Part shown: in pieces, positions 53,112 through 61,559 of the stretch
Position numbering within the stretch: position 1 is the first letter of the stretch
Layout: each line of letters opens with the position of its first letter
Assembly (NCBI RefSeq): GCF_900148515.1
Contig: NZ_FRXN01000001.1
Coordinates: 248,001-312,000 of the forward strand
DNA length: 64,000 bases
Reading direction: 5' to 3'
DNA from: Algoriphagus zhangzhouensis
GTDB lineage: Bacteria; Bacteroidota; Bacteroidia; Cytophagales; Cyclobacteriaceae
Notes under the pieces: model-generated
Database searches by the model: none
Told to the model about the DNA's origin: nothing
The model's input: only the letters and a program-made list of their open reading frames with translations
Made by a program: the position numbers and the translations under genes

Positions 53112-53656
53112 GTAAATCAGTTCAATCAAAAGTAAAAGCCCTGCGCTTATACAGGACCCTTCATAAATGGATCGGGGTTCCTTTGATTATTTTCTTTTTG
53201 GTAGTGGGAGTGACCTCCATTTTGTTGGCTTGGAAGAAGAAGGTGGAGCTTTTGCCTCCAACCCAGAAAACAAAAGTTGAAAATGGAACCTGGATTTTGC
53301 CATCTGAAATGGTCAAGATCGGAGAGGAAGAAATGGTCAAGATCGGAGAGGATCCGGAAGTAGATCGATTGGATATTCGACCTGATAAAGGCATTGCTAA
53401 AGTGACTTTCAAAACTCATTTTACCGAAGTGCAGGTAGATGGATATTCCGGTGAGGTACTTTCTGTTTCAACGCGTCATTCGGATTGGATCGAAAAGGTT
53501 CACGATGGTAGCATTATCGATTTTTATTGGACTGGAGAAGAAGGCGCGAAGTTGACCTATTCTACTTTGACAGCTTTGGGTTTACTTTTCTTAGCCTTCA
53601 GTGGTTTTTACTTGTGGTATTATCCCAAGTTGATCAGAAGATTGAAGAAGGCTTAG
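53108..53656 (+). CDS. PepSY-domain membrane protein
   Basis: 182 residues with two membrane helices (about 22-42 and 155-173) flanking a periplasmic PepSY domain (TEVQVDGYSGEVLSVSTRHSDWIEKVHDGSI). It resembles the short PepSY-associated membrane proteins often linked to iron or siderophore uptake, but no such genes are adjacent. An in-frame 24-bp tandem duplication (53306-53353, 23 of 24 identical) repeats EMVKIGEE. It is translationally coupled to HMG-CoA lyase (ATGA). Confidence 0.85.
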   Translation: MSKSVQSKVKALRLYRTLHKWIGVPLIIFFLVVGVTSILLAWKKKVELLPPTQKTKVENGTWILPSEMVKIGEEEMVKIGEDPEVDRLDIRPDKGIAKVTFKTHFTEVQVDGYSGEVLSVSTRHSDWIEKVHDGSIIDFYWTGEEGAKLTYSTLTALGLLFLAFSGFYLWYYPKLIRRLKKA

Positions 53657-53702
53657 TGCTCATTGATTATTTATTTAGTCGATTAATCGCTAAATTTTAA
53701 CT

Positions 53703-54308
53703 ATGAAAGGAGAGGAGAAATCTAATTTGGTGAAAGAACCTGATATGGAGTATGGAAACTACTCCTATGCAGACTATTTGACTTGGCAAATCGACGATAT
53801 GGTCGAGTTGATTCGTGGCAAAGTTTATAAATGGGCTGCTGCTGCTCCTGGATTGAGTCATCAAAAGGTTTCAGTTAGGTTAACCAATAAAATTTTTGAT
53901 TATTTGAAAGGAAAGCCTTGCCAGGTTTTTCATGCTCCATTTGATGTTAGACTACCCATAAAGTCCAATAAAAACAACCAGATTCATACCGTATTACAAC
54001 CAGATATTTCTGTGATTTGTGATGAAAGCAAATTAGACGAAGATGGATGTTTGGGAGCCCCGGATTTGGTAGTAGAGATTCTTTCTCCTGGAAATAATAA
54101 AAAAGAACTTCGACTGAAATATGAGGTGTATGAGGAGTCTGGAGTTCAAGAATATTGGGTAATCCATCCTGTAGAACAGACTCTGTTGATTTACCGCCTA
54201 ATTGATGGGAAATATCAGGCTTCGAGATTATTTGTCTCGGGAGATATTGTTAAATCAGACTGTATTGAAGGTTTCGAAGTGAATCTGGTAGAAATCTTTG
54301 AGAGCTGA
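53703..54308 (+). CDS. Uma2/DUF820 family putative endonuclease
   Basis: 201 residues of the PD-(D/E)XK-like Uma2 family. The core reads LQPDISVICDES, then GAPDLVVEILSPGNNKKEL with the Asp and E-x-x pattern, LRLKYEVYEESGVQEYWVIHP, and the closing FEVNLVEIF. These proteins are abundant in cyanobacteria and scattered elsewhere, and nuclease activity is predicted rather than shown. No toxin, antitoxin or transposon partner is visible. Confidence 0.87.
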   Translation: MKGEEKSNLVKEPDMEYGNYSYADYLTWQIDDMVELIRGKVYKWAAAAPGLSHQKVSVRLTNKIFDYLKGKPCQVFHAPFDVRLPIKSNKNNQIHTVLQPDISVICDESKLDEDGCLGAPDLVVEILSPGNNKKELRLKYEVYEESGVQEYWVIHPVEQTLLIYRLIDGKYQASRLFVSGDIVKSDCIEGFEVNLVEIFES

Positions 54309-54403
54309 TTATTCTCCCACATGCAACCTTTTTCCACGATCCTTCATCTGTTTAGTATAGGGGCAGTTTTTTGTATTTCATGCTTCTGATATCTTTTGTA
54401 AGC

Positions 54404-55939
54404 ATGATGAAATTGAAAGTGTTCGTAATTTTATCCCTGATTTTTGGGAATGTTTTTTTAGCTAGTTCGCAAACTTCCTTACCAGAAATAGATATTGAAA
54501 ATGGACCTAATCCAGTAGGTTTTAAGCACTACGCTACTTTTGATAGTAGTAGAACTTACAGCAAATTCTATGATTTTTCTACTCGGAAAACTGCAAGGCC
54601 TATTCCTATAAGTATATGGTATCCAGCCGAATCAATAGATGGATCTGAAGCTTTAGATATATTGGATTATATGAGAATTCTTACACAAGAAGAAGAGTGG
54701 GAGCACTTACCTGATGATCAGATCCTGAATTGGTTTTATTATTCCAATACTCCTGAAAATCAGAAACACCTTGAAGAAATCACTTCTGCTTTTCCGAATG
54801 CCCCTTTCCGAAAAGGAAAGTTTCCTCTGATTATTTATGCTTCTAGCTTTCAAGCATCTTCCATTGAAAATTTTGCTCTTTTTGAATATTTGGCCAGTCA
54901 TGGATTTGTGGTGATCTCCAGTCCCAGCCGTGGAACAAAGACTCGTTGGTTTACTGGGAACTTCCCCATGGAAATAGAAACTCAAGTTAGAGATGTGGAG
55001 TTTTTGATGAATGAGGCGAATAAAATTGCAAATGCTGATTTGGATAAAATTGCTTTGATGGGTTTTAGTTTCGGAGGACTCGCCAATATCATTGTCCAAA
55101 ATCGAAATGATCGAGTCAAAGCGGTTGTAAGTTTGGATGGTACTGAGAGATACCAATATCAATTGCTCGAAAAGTCCCCGTTTTTTAATCCAGATAAGGT
55201 AGACGTTCCATACATCCATTTTGCACAAAAAGATTTCCCTGATCAAGTCTTGAAGGAAGATGAAATTGATCCAGAATTGAATTCCATTTTTCAATTGTAT
55301 GATAGCCTGACTAGAAGTGAAGCCTATCAACTCAAGATGAACAATCTATCTCATAGCTACTTTAGTACTCTTGGTGTTCTCTTTGAGAATAGGGATTTGA
55401 GGCAAGATAAAAGTGATTTGGAGATCATGGAATCCTATCAGCTTGTTTCCAAATATGTATTAAATTTCTTGAGATCAACATTGGAAAAGGATACGACTGC
55501 GACAGAATTCCTCTCCGCTAATCCAGTTGAAAATGGGATTCTAGAAAATTTGATCAGCTTCAAAACCAAAAAGGCAGAGGAGAGAGCTTTTACTTTTCAG
55601 GATTTCAACGATTTGGCTTCCGAACAAAAATATGACGGCCTTTTCACTTTGTATGAGTCCGTGGTAAAGGACCACCCTGATTTTGAGATCCCGGAAGGAA
55701 GCTTAAATCAAATGGCTTTGCAATTGGTTTTCAATCCAGAAACATCCCAAAAGGGTATTAATCTGTTTTTATTTGGAACAAAGCTTTTTCCCAATTCAGC
55801 GAATCTATATGACAGTTTAGGGGAAGGCTACTACTATATGGGGGAAAAAGAAAAGGCCATTGAAAGCTTTAAGAAGTCATTAAAACTTTATCCTGAGAAT
55901 CAGAATGCAATTCAGAGACTAAAAGAGTTAGAGAATTGA
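54404..55939 (+). CDS. Secreted alpha/beta-hydrolase with C-terminal TPR
   Basis: 511 residues from ATG 54404, which places the signal peptide (about 1-23) correctly; a longer frame from TTG 54371 is less likely. The hydrolase domain (about 45-370) resembles platelet-activating-factor acetylhydrolase or dienelactone-hydrolase proteins: PISIWYPAE, YLASHGFVVISSPSRGT, nucleophile Ser in MGFSFGG, and a late His in NLSHSYFS. The C terminus has a TPR unit (SANLYDSLGEGYYYMGEKEK). The ester or lipid substrate is unknown. Confidence 0.82.
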   Translation: MMKLKVFVILSLIFGNVFLASSQTSLPEIDIENGPNPVGFKHYATFDSSRTYSKFYDFSTRKTARPIPISIWYPAESIDGSEALDILDYMRILTQEEEWEHLPDDQILNWFYYSNTPENQKHLEEITSAFPNAPFRKGKFPLIIYASSFQASSIENFALFEYLASHGFVVISSPSRGTKTRWFTGNFPMEIETQVRDVEFLMNEANKIANADLDKIALMGFSFGGLANIIVQNRNDRVKAVVSLDGTERYQYQLLEKSPFFNPDKVDVPYIHFAQKDFPDQVLKEDEIDPELNSIFQLYDSLTRSEAYQLKMNNLSHSYFSTLGVLFENRDLRQDKSDLEIMESYQLVSKYVLNFLRSTLEKDTTATEFLSANPVENGILENLISFKTKKAEERAFTFQDFNDLASEQKYDGLFTLYESVVKDHPDFEIPEGSLNQMALQLVFNPETSQKGINLFLFGTKLFPNSANLYDSLGEGYYYMGEKEKAIESFKKSLKLYPENQNAIQRLKELEN

Positions 55940-55976
55940 CCCGGCTTCTGGAGAATCAGGATAACGGTGGAAAGGA

Positions 55977-57104
55977 TCAAACCAACAATCTATACTTCTT
56001 TCCTGGCAGTGACTTAATAATTCCCTCAAATTCCATTGCCAAAAGTTTAGAAGAAAGTACCCCTAAAGGAATCTCTGTCTGATAGGATATCTGATCGATT
56101 TCCATTTCCTTTTTCTCCAAAAGCAGATTTAGGATTGCCTTCTCTTCTTCATCTCTTTGGTAAATGTCCAATTTTGGTTTGGGAATAGTTTTTTCTCCCT
56201 CTTTGCTCCAGAAAAGTGCCTCAGCGATATCCTCAGGACCTGTGTAGATATTTGCTTTCATTTTTCGGATCAGGTGATTACAGCCCTCACTGTATTGGGA
56301 TTGCAAGTTTCCGGGTACTGCAAAGACCTCCTTGTCATAGCTGTAGGCTATTTCTGCCGTGATCAAGGCTCCACCTTTCGCGGCAGCTTCCACGACTACC
56401 AATGCATCTGAAAATCCAGCAATGATTCTGTTTCTAGCAGGGAAATTACCGGGAACCATCCTAGATCCCGGAGCATATTCGCTGATGATGGCTCCATTTT
56501 CCATCATTTGTTCTGCTGTTTTTCTGTGAGTAGCTGGATAGATTTGATCGATAGGAGAGCCCAAGACTCCTATGGTAGGCAGGTTTGCTGTCAAACTCTC
56601 CCGATGGGCTTCTATGTCTATTCCATAAGCCAGTCCTGAAACAATGGTCGGTTTGTAAATGGAAGAATCTGTAATCAATTTTTTGGTAGCTGCCTTGCCA
56701 TAAGTAGTGGCACTTCGTGTACCGACTACTCCAATGGTTTTTTCAGGGTTGAAATCGGCATTTCCTTTGACAAAAAGCAGAACTGGCCCGTCTTCCTGAG
56801 CTTTGAGTCTCTGTGGGAAGTTTGGATCAAAAAGAGTCAGGATCCTGAATTGCTTCTTTTCTGCAGATTGGATCAATTCATCTGCCTTTCGAAGCAAAGT
56901 CTCCTCTGAATTTCGGATTTCAAGCAAACGGGAGCCAATTCTGGGGATTTTGGAGGCTTTTCCTTTGGTGATTTGGAAAAATCCTTCCGCAGAACCAGCG
57001 TAAGCTACGATGGCTTTGAAGATACTCGGGCCGACTTTTGGGGCTAATGCTAAAGCTAAAAAGTATCTAAAGGACTCATGATTGGGATTTGGACTGGAAC
57101 TCAT
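55977..57104 (-). CDS. dprA: DNA-processing protein DprA
   Basis: Loads RecA onto incoming single-stranded DNA during transformation. The 375-residue protein has an N-terminal helical HhH-like part (about 1-80), the Rossmann-type core with VGTRSATTYG, SGLAYGIDIEAH and NFPARNRIIAG, and a C-terminal winged helix (about 315-375). It overlaps the MerR-type gene by 29 bp. No other competence genes are in the window. Confidence 0.95.
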   Translation of the reverse strand: MSSSPNPNHESFRYFLALALAPKVGPSIFKAIVAYAGSAEGFFQITKGKASKIPRIGSRLLEIRNSEETLLRKADELIQSAEKKQFRILTLFDPNFPQRLKAQEDGPVLLFVKGNADFNPEKTIGVVGTRSATTYGKAATKKLITDSSIYKPTIVSGLAYGIDIEAHRESLTANLPTIGVLGSPIDQIYPATHRKTAEQMMENGAIISEYAPGSRMVPGNFPARNRIIAGFSDALVVVEAAAKGGALITAEIAYSYDKEVFAVPGNLQSQYSEGCNHLIRKMKANIYTGPEDIAEALFWSKEGEKTIPKPKLDIYQRDEEEKAILNLLLEKKEMEIDQISYQTEIPLGVLSSKLLAMEFEGIIKSLPGKKYRLLV

Positions 57105-57429
57105 CCCTCAAATTGATTAAAAAGTCTTTGATCTCCTGGAGTTTTTGAACCGCCTCAACCTTATTGAATCCTTGCTCTTTTCCTTGAGCAATGACCTCTC
57201 TGGCGCCCTCCAAGGTGTAACCTTTTTCTTTGACTAGGTGAAAAATATATTTAATCTTTTGGATATCGTCTTTGGTGTAGCGACGATTTCCTTTTTTATC
57301 CTTTTTCGGCCGAATGATATCAAATTCTCCCTCCCAATATCTAATCAATGAAGGTGCAACTTTAAACTGCTGAGCTACTTCCCCAATGGAATAATATTTC
57401 TTCTCTATTTCTCTCTCTTTGTACGGCAC
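57076..57429 (-). CDS. MerR-family transcriptional regulator
   Basis: 117 residues. The N terminus is a MerR winged helix (YYSIGEVAQQFKVAPSLIRYWE, then RRYTKDDIQKIKYIFHLVKEKGYTLEGAREVI), followed by a short helix with no effector-binding Cys. It overlaps the dprA start by 29 bp, so it is translated with dprA. The target is unknown; the absence of metal-site Cys argues against a metal sensor. Confidence 0.9.
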   Translation of the reverse strand: MPYKEREIEKKYYSIGEVAQQFKVAPSLIRYWEGEFDIIRPKKDKKGNRRYTKDDIQKIKYIFHLVKEKGYTLEGAREVIAQGKEQGFNKVEAVQKLQEIKDFLINLRDEFQSKSQS

Positions 57430-57515
57430 TGGATTTTCTTTATTACTCTAAATTAATGAAAATATAGCTTTCTCCTAAAGTAAAACTTGAGGTCTTTTGG
57501 TTTTCAACGAAAAAT

Positions 57516-58220
57516 TTATCGATTCAGTATTTGAAGCATCTGAATAGCAGCCAATCCGGCTGTTTCAGTTCTCAAACGGCTTTTCCCAAGGGAAATGGGC
57601 TGGAAGTTTTGATCCATTGCTTCCTGAATTTCTTTGGGATCAAAATCTCCTTCAGGACCAATTAAGATCACATATTTTCCTTTCGGCTTTGCTAAGTCCA
57701 ATAAATGATGATCATGGTTTTCATCTACATAAGCGATGAATTTCTCAAAATCATCAAATTCAGAATTATTTATAAGTGATTTAAAATCAATAGTTTGATT
57801 GATTTTTGGGGTGTGATACTTTAAGCTTTGCTTGCAAGCAGAGATCATCTTTTTATGCAGTCTTTCGGTCTTCAAAAAGCTTCTTTCCGAGTTCATAGTT
57901 GAAAGCAAAGTCAACTCATGAAAACCGATTTCTGTGATTTTTTCAATCATCCATTCCATACGATCAGGACTTTTGGTAGGAGCTATGGCTAAGTGGATAT
58001 AAAAATCATCTGCTGGCACTTGCTCACTTGAAACAACCTGGAGAATGGACTTCTTAGGGTTAGCATCTGTCAACTTGCATTCATACAAATTACCTTCTCC
58101 ATCCGTGATATGAATGGTGTCTCCTTCACGCTTTCGAAGTACTCGAGTCAAATGCTTGGATTCCTCTGGCTCCAAGGTGATCGTTGGAGGACTGATATGT
58201 TGTTGAAAAAAGAGCTGCAT
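57516..58220 (-). CDS. rsmE: 16S rRNA (uracil(1498)-N(3))-methyltransferase
   Basis: Methylates U1498 in the decoding region of 16S rRNA. The 234-residue SPOUT-fold protein has an N-terminal PUA-like part (about 1-70), then HLAIAPTKSPDRMEWMIEKITEIG and the knot motifs LIGPEGDFDPKEI and SLGKSRLRTETAGLAA. A TAATTTTG box (58229-58236) sits 8 bp upstream, suggesting a very short leader. Confidence 0.95.
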   Translation of the reverse strand: MQLFFQQHISPPTITLEPEESKHLTRVLRKREGDTIHITDGEGNLYECKLTDANPKKSILQVVSSEQVPADDFYIHLAIAPTKSPDRMEWMIEKITEIGFHELTLLSTMNSERSFLKTERLHKKMISACKQSLKYHTPKINQTIDFKSLINNSEFDDFEKFIAYVDENHDHHLLDLAKPKGKYVILIGPEGDFDPKEIQEAMDQNFQPISLGKSRLRTETAGLAAIQMLQILNR

Positions 58221-58352
58221 GAAGGTCCAAAATTAAAATTTATTCTTTGACAAAGCACTCCTGAAATCAATTTCTAATCAATTAGGATAGGATTGGATGA
58301 TTGAATCGGATGGTTTTCATTTCATCTCTGTAAAAAAGAAATCTGTATTTAA

Positions 58353-58394
58353 TTTACAAATGTGAAATAAATACATTAGATTCATATTTGTAAA
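58353..58394. promoter_or_regulatory. Inverted-repeat operator upstream of padR
   Basis: TTTACAAATGTGAA (58353-58366) and TTCATATTTGTAAA (58381-58394) are inverted copies matching at 13 of 14 positions with a 14-bp spacer. The pair ends 15 bp before the padR ATG at 58410. PadR dimers commonly bind AT-rich ATGTAAAT-like palindromes at their own promoter, so this is the likely autoregulatory site. Confidence 0.7.
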
Positions 58395-58409
58395 TGTAAT
58401 AATTTGGGT

Positions 58410-58748
58410 ATGAAAGGCTATCATCTAGGGGAGTTGGAGGAGCTGGTTTTATTGATTGTGGGAATTCTAAATCAAGAGGCGTACGGAGTTTCGGTTGTAG
58501 AAGAAATCAAAGGTCAAACCGGTAGAAAAGTAAATATTAGCGCTATTCATACAGTATTGAATCGCTTGGAAGAAAAGGGCCTACTTACTTCTGCGATGGG
58601 AGGAGCTACCGAAGAAAGAGGAGGAAGGAGAAAACGCCTGTTTAGTCTTTCAGCAAGTGGAAGAGCTGCAATCAATGAGGTGAAAGAAGTGAGGAATCGA
58701 CTTTATGATCAGTTGCCTCCATTGGCTTTAGATTTTTCTCATGGATAA
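58410..58748 (+). CDS. PadR-family transcriptional regulator
   Basis: 112 residues from ATG 58410 (a TTG two codons upstream is less likely). A winged helix is visible: ELEELVLLIVGILNQEAYGVSVVEEI, then HTVLNRLEEKGLL and the basic wing ERGGRRKRLFSLSASG. The C-terminal dimer helix is short, as in the PadR-s1 group. It overlaps the permease gene by 8 bp, the common arrangement in Bacteroidota where PadR controls an adjacent FtsX-type permease. Confidence 0.92.
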   Translation: MKGYHLGELEELVLLIVGILNQEAYGVSVVEEIKGQTGRKVNISAIHTVLNRLEEKGLLTSAMGGATEERGGRRKRLFSLSASGRAAINEVKEVRNRLYDQLPPLALDFSHG

Positions 58749-61347
58749 GAATCGAACATATTATCCACCTAAGCTAGCAGATCGCTTTTTGGAGTTTTAC
58801 TGCCTGCCAGAGCTTTTGGAGCAGATCCAAGGTGATGCCTACGAGATTTTTTACATGGATTTGGAAGGAAAAGGTCTGGCTTATGCTCGATGGAGATATA
58901 TTTTCCATGTGTTCAGTTTTTTCAAATGGAGAAACATAGGCTTAAGCAAATTCATGAATCAGAAATCAACAAATGGAGCTATGATCAAAAGTTATTTTAA
59001 AATCGGTTGGAGAAATATCCTCAAGCAAAAAGGCACCACCTTTATTTCAGTTTTTGGGCTCTCTTGTGCTGTGGGTTGCTGCATTGTTGCTTATTTGTTT
59101 ATAGCCAATATCTGGTTCAAAGGCTTGAATCAACCCCATAAAGATGAAATCTATCAGTTGGTTTATAGTGCAGAAGAGGCAGAGGGAATGGTGACTTATG
59201 GGACGGTTGCAGAACCCATTGCCGAACTTATTCCTGATAATCTGAACCAAGTCAAAAATCAAACTCAGGTATTGCTTGAGTTTCCTTTGCTGATTCAAAA
59301 TAATGAAAGCTTTTACCAGCGCTCTTTGTATGTCGATCCTTCTTATATGGAAATGTTTGAGTATAGGATGGACTTCGGATATCCAGGAGCTTTGAATGAG
59401 TCAGATCAGGTGATTTTAACCAAGCAGCTTTCTGAAAAGCTTTTTGGAGATATGCATCCAATCGGGCAGGAGCTGGCTCTTGTAGTGAATGGAGAAGAAA
59501 GACTTTATAAGGTTGGGGGAGTATTGGCGGATTTGAAGGATATGGACATGTTTACCTTTGACCTGCTGGTCAATTTGGAATCACATCCGAATATCAAGCC
59601 TGATATCCCTTTGAAAGATACCTGGAGTAGGGAATTGTGGACTTTTATTCAGGTGGAAGGAGAGGCTGATTTGGCTCGAATTGATTCAGAATTGGCTGAG
59701 TTTACACAAATTCAAAATCAAGTCAATCCAGACAAACCCTATGCAAAAATGGGCCTGATTCCTTATCCGGAGATCATTTATAACGTGGGCAAAATCCAAA
59801 GAGGAGTAAGGGATTTCTTGGGTATTGGACCTCAAATCCTATTAGGTACAATTGGATTGTTTATCCTGCTTTTGGCTGTTTTTAATTATATCAACCTGTC
59901 CGTATTGATGGCTTCCAAAAGACTCAAAGAGATCGGTGTGAGAAAAGTGATCGGGAGTAAAAGAGGCCAATTGATTTTCCAATTTCTAAGTGAAAACCTG
60001 CTGATCTGCTTTTTTGCCATATTTCTAGGTTGTCTGATGGCAGGATTTATATTCCTTCCAGGCTTCAATGAAATAGCTTCCAAAAACCTCCAAATCGATT
60101 TGTTGAGGGATAAAAATATCTGGATTTTCCTAGGAGGAATGCTGCTGGCGATCACTCTGATTTCAGGTTTGTACCCTGCCACTTATTTGTCTTCATTCAA
60201 ACCGATCAGCATTCTCAAGGGGAATCAAAAAATCGGAAGCAAAAGTGGATTTACCAGCGTTTTACTTTCTTTCCAATTTACCTTGGCCATTATCAGCATG
60301 GTTGCGGGTATCGCCTTCGTCCAAACCAATTATATCAATGCCCAAAGGGATTGGGGTTATAGTTCAGATGATAAGATCATCGTGAATGTACCGGAATCCA
60401 AAGATTATATTCCGCTTAAAAATAAGCTTTCAGCCCTTTCCTCGGTGGTAGAAGTGAGTGGAAGTCAGGATTATGTAGGGAGCTGGATCCGAGAAAAAGA
60501 AGTGTTTCTGGGAGATGATAAATACGAAGTAAACTTTTTGACAGCGGAGGCCAACTATCCAGAAATGATGGATTTGGAGCTGAAGCAGGGGAGGATGTTT
60601 AATCCGGAACTCATCACCGATACCCAAGAATCCATTTTGGTCAATCAAACTTTTTTGGATCAGGTGGGATTGGACTTTCCGTTCGAGCAAGAAGTTAGTA
60701 TCGACAGTGTGGATTTTCGGGTAGTGGGAGTGGTAGATGATTTTCATACCACTTTTTTTAGCAATTCTATTGAACCCATGGTGATTCGTGCATCTCCGGA
60801 TACGACCTTTAACTATTTGACTTTGAGAATGAATCCAGGTTCTGCGGAAGGGTCTATGGAATCAGTCAAGAAAATATGGCATGAAACGGTTCCTAGAGGA
60901 TTTTTCGATGGAAAGCTGCAAACTGAAGTCTTTGAAAGAGAAATCGCCGATGTCAATGGAATCACTCGCTTGATTCTTTTTTCAGCTACTTTGTCTGTGA
61001 TCCTTGCTTTACTTGGACTCTTTGGTTTGGTTTCTTTGAATATGGCTGCTCATATCAAGGATTATTGCATTAGAAAGGTCTTTGGGGCCAATGTTGGTGA
61101 TCTTTCCAAAAAGCTACTCAAAAGGTATGTGATCATTTGGGGAGCGGCGGCTGTAGTTGGAACAGTAGTATCCAGTTTCTTGATTTCCACCTTTCTTGAT
61201 AGCTTTTTTGCCTTCCATTCCGGGGTAGGGATAGTTCCAATTGGTTCGGCACTTTTGGTTTTATTTGGACTGATCATCGGAACCGTAGCCTCTCAGATCT
61301 GGAAAGTCATCAAAGCCAATCCGGCTGTGATTTTGAAGTCGGAGTAG
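58741..61347 (+). CDS. FtsX/MacB-type ABC permease with N-terminal prefix domain
   Basis: 868 residues. The first 75 form the small soluble prefix domain that accompanies PadR-linked permeases (PPKLADRFLEFYCLPELLEQIQGD). Then come two copies of a membrane helix, a MacB-like periplasmic domain and a three-helix FtsX domain (FtsX parts at about 365-480 and 745-865, the second ending QIWKVIKANPAVILKSE). It would need a LolD/MacB-type ATPase, which is not encoded beside it. The substrate is probably a peptide, lipid or antibiotic (inference). Confidence 0.9.
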   Translation: MDKNRTYYPPKLADRFLEFYCLPELLEQIQGDAYEIFYMDLEGKGLAYARWRYIFHVFSFFKWRNIGLSKFMNQKSTNGAMIKSYFKIGWRNILKQKGTTFISVFGLSCAVGCCIVAYLFIANIWFKGLNQPHKDEIYQLVYSAEEAEGMVTYGTVAEPIAELIPDNLNQVKNQTQVLLEFPLLIQNNESFYQRSLYVDPSYMEMFEYRMDFGYPGALNESDQVILTKQLSEKLFGDMHPIGQELALVVNGEERLYKVGGVLADLKDMDMFTFDLLVNLESHPNIKPDIPLKDTWSRELWTFIQVEGEADLARIDSELAEFTQIQNQVNPDKPYAKMGLIPYPEIIYNVGKIQRGVRDFLGIGPQILLGTIGLFILLLAVFNYINLSVLMASKRLKEIGVRKVIGSKRGQLIFQFLSENLLICFFAIFLGCLMAGFIFLPGFNEIASKNLQIDLLRDKNIWIFLGGMLLAITLISGLYPATYLSSFKPISILKGNQKIGSKSGFTSVLLSFQFTLAIISMVAGIAFVQTNYINAQRDWGYSSDDKIIVNVPESKDYIPLKNKLSALSSVVEVSGSQDYVGSWIREKEVFLGDDKYEVNFLTAEANYPEMMDLELKQGRMFNPELITDTQESILVNQTFLDQVGLDFPFEQEVSIDSVDFRVVGVVDDFHTTFFSNSIEPMVIRASPDTTFNYLTLRMNPGSAEGSMESVKKIWHETVPRGFFDGKLQTEVFEREIADVNGITRLILFSATLSVILALLGLFGLVSLNMAAHIKDYCIRKVFGANVGDLSKKLLKRYVIIWGAAAVVGTVVSSFLISTFLDSFFAFHSGVGIVPIGSALLVLFGLIIGTVASQIWKVIKANPAVILKSE

Positions 61348-61400
61348 GGGCTTTTAAACATTCAACCTCGATATATAGAAATTCTAGTTTAATTAAAAAT

Positions 61401-61455
61401 GTTCGTAGAGACACGAACATTGGTGCACTGTCCTGATCCGTGTCTCCACGGATCA
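61401..61455. repeat. Paired-hairpin palindromic element
   Basis: Two hairpins in 55 bp: GTTCGT/ACGAAC with loop AGAGAC (61401-61418) and TGATCCGTG/CACGGATCA with loop TCTC (61434-61455). GAGACACG at the first is complementary to CGTGTCTC at the second, so the pair can also form one long stem across the centre. There is no T-run and no gene, which fits a REP/MITE-like dispersed element between the permease and the helicase terminator. Confidence 0.6.
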
Positions 61456-61494
61456 ATTTGGAGTGAACATAAAAATCAATTCTAGAATATGGCA

Positions 61495-61525
61495 TAAAAA
61501 AAGCACACTCCCTGTGGAAGTGCGC
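61495..61525 (-). terminator. Intrinsic terminator after the DEAD-box helicase
   Basis: On the minus strand GCGCACTTCC pairs with GGGAGTGTGC (10 bp, two wobbles; 61516-61525 with 61503-61512) around a 3-nt loop, followed by seven T. Confidence 0.88.
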
Positions 61526-61559
61526 CTTTAATAACCAAATTAACCTATAAACTAAAACC

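Noticed and set aside
53703..54308. Uma2-family protein as part of a defence or toxin system
   Set aside because: No partner gene, mobile element or defence gene flanks it; the family is widespread without known defence function.
54707..55330. A 207-codon minus-strand frame inside the hydrolase-TPR gene
   Set aside because: Shadow of the real gene; no conserved motif and no regulatory context.
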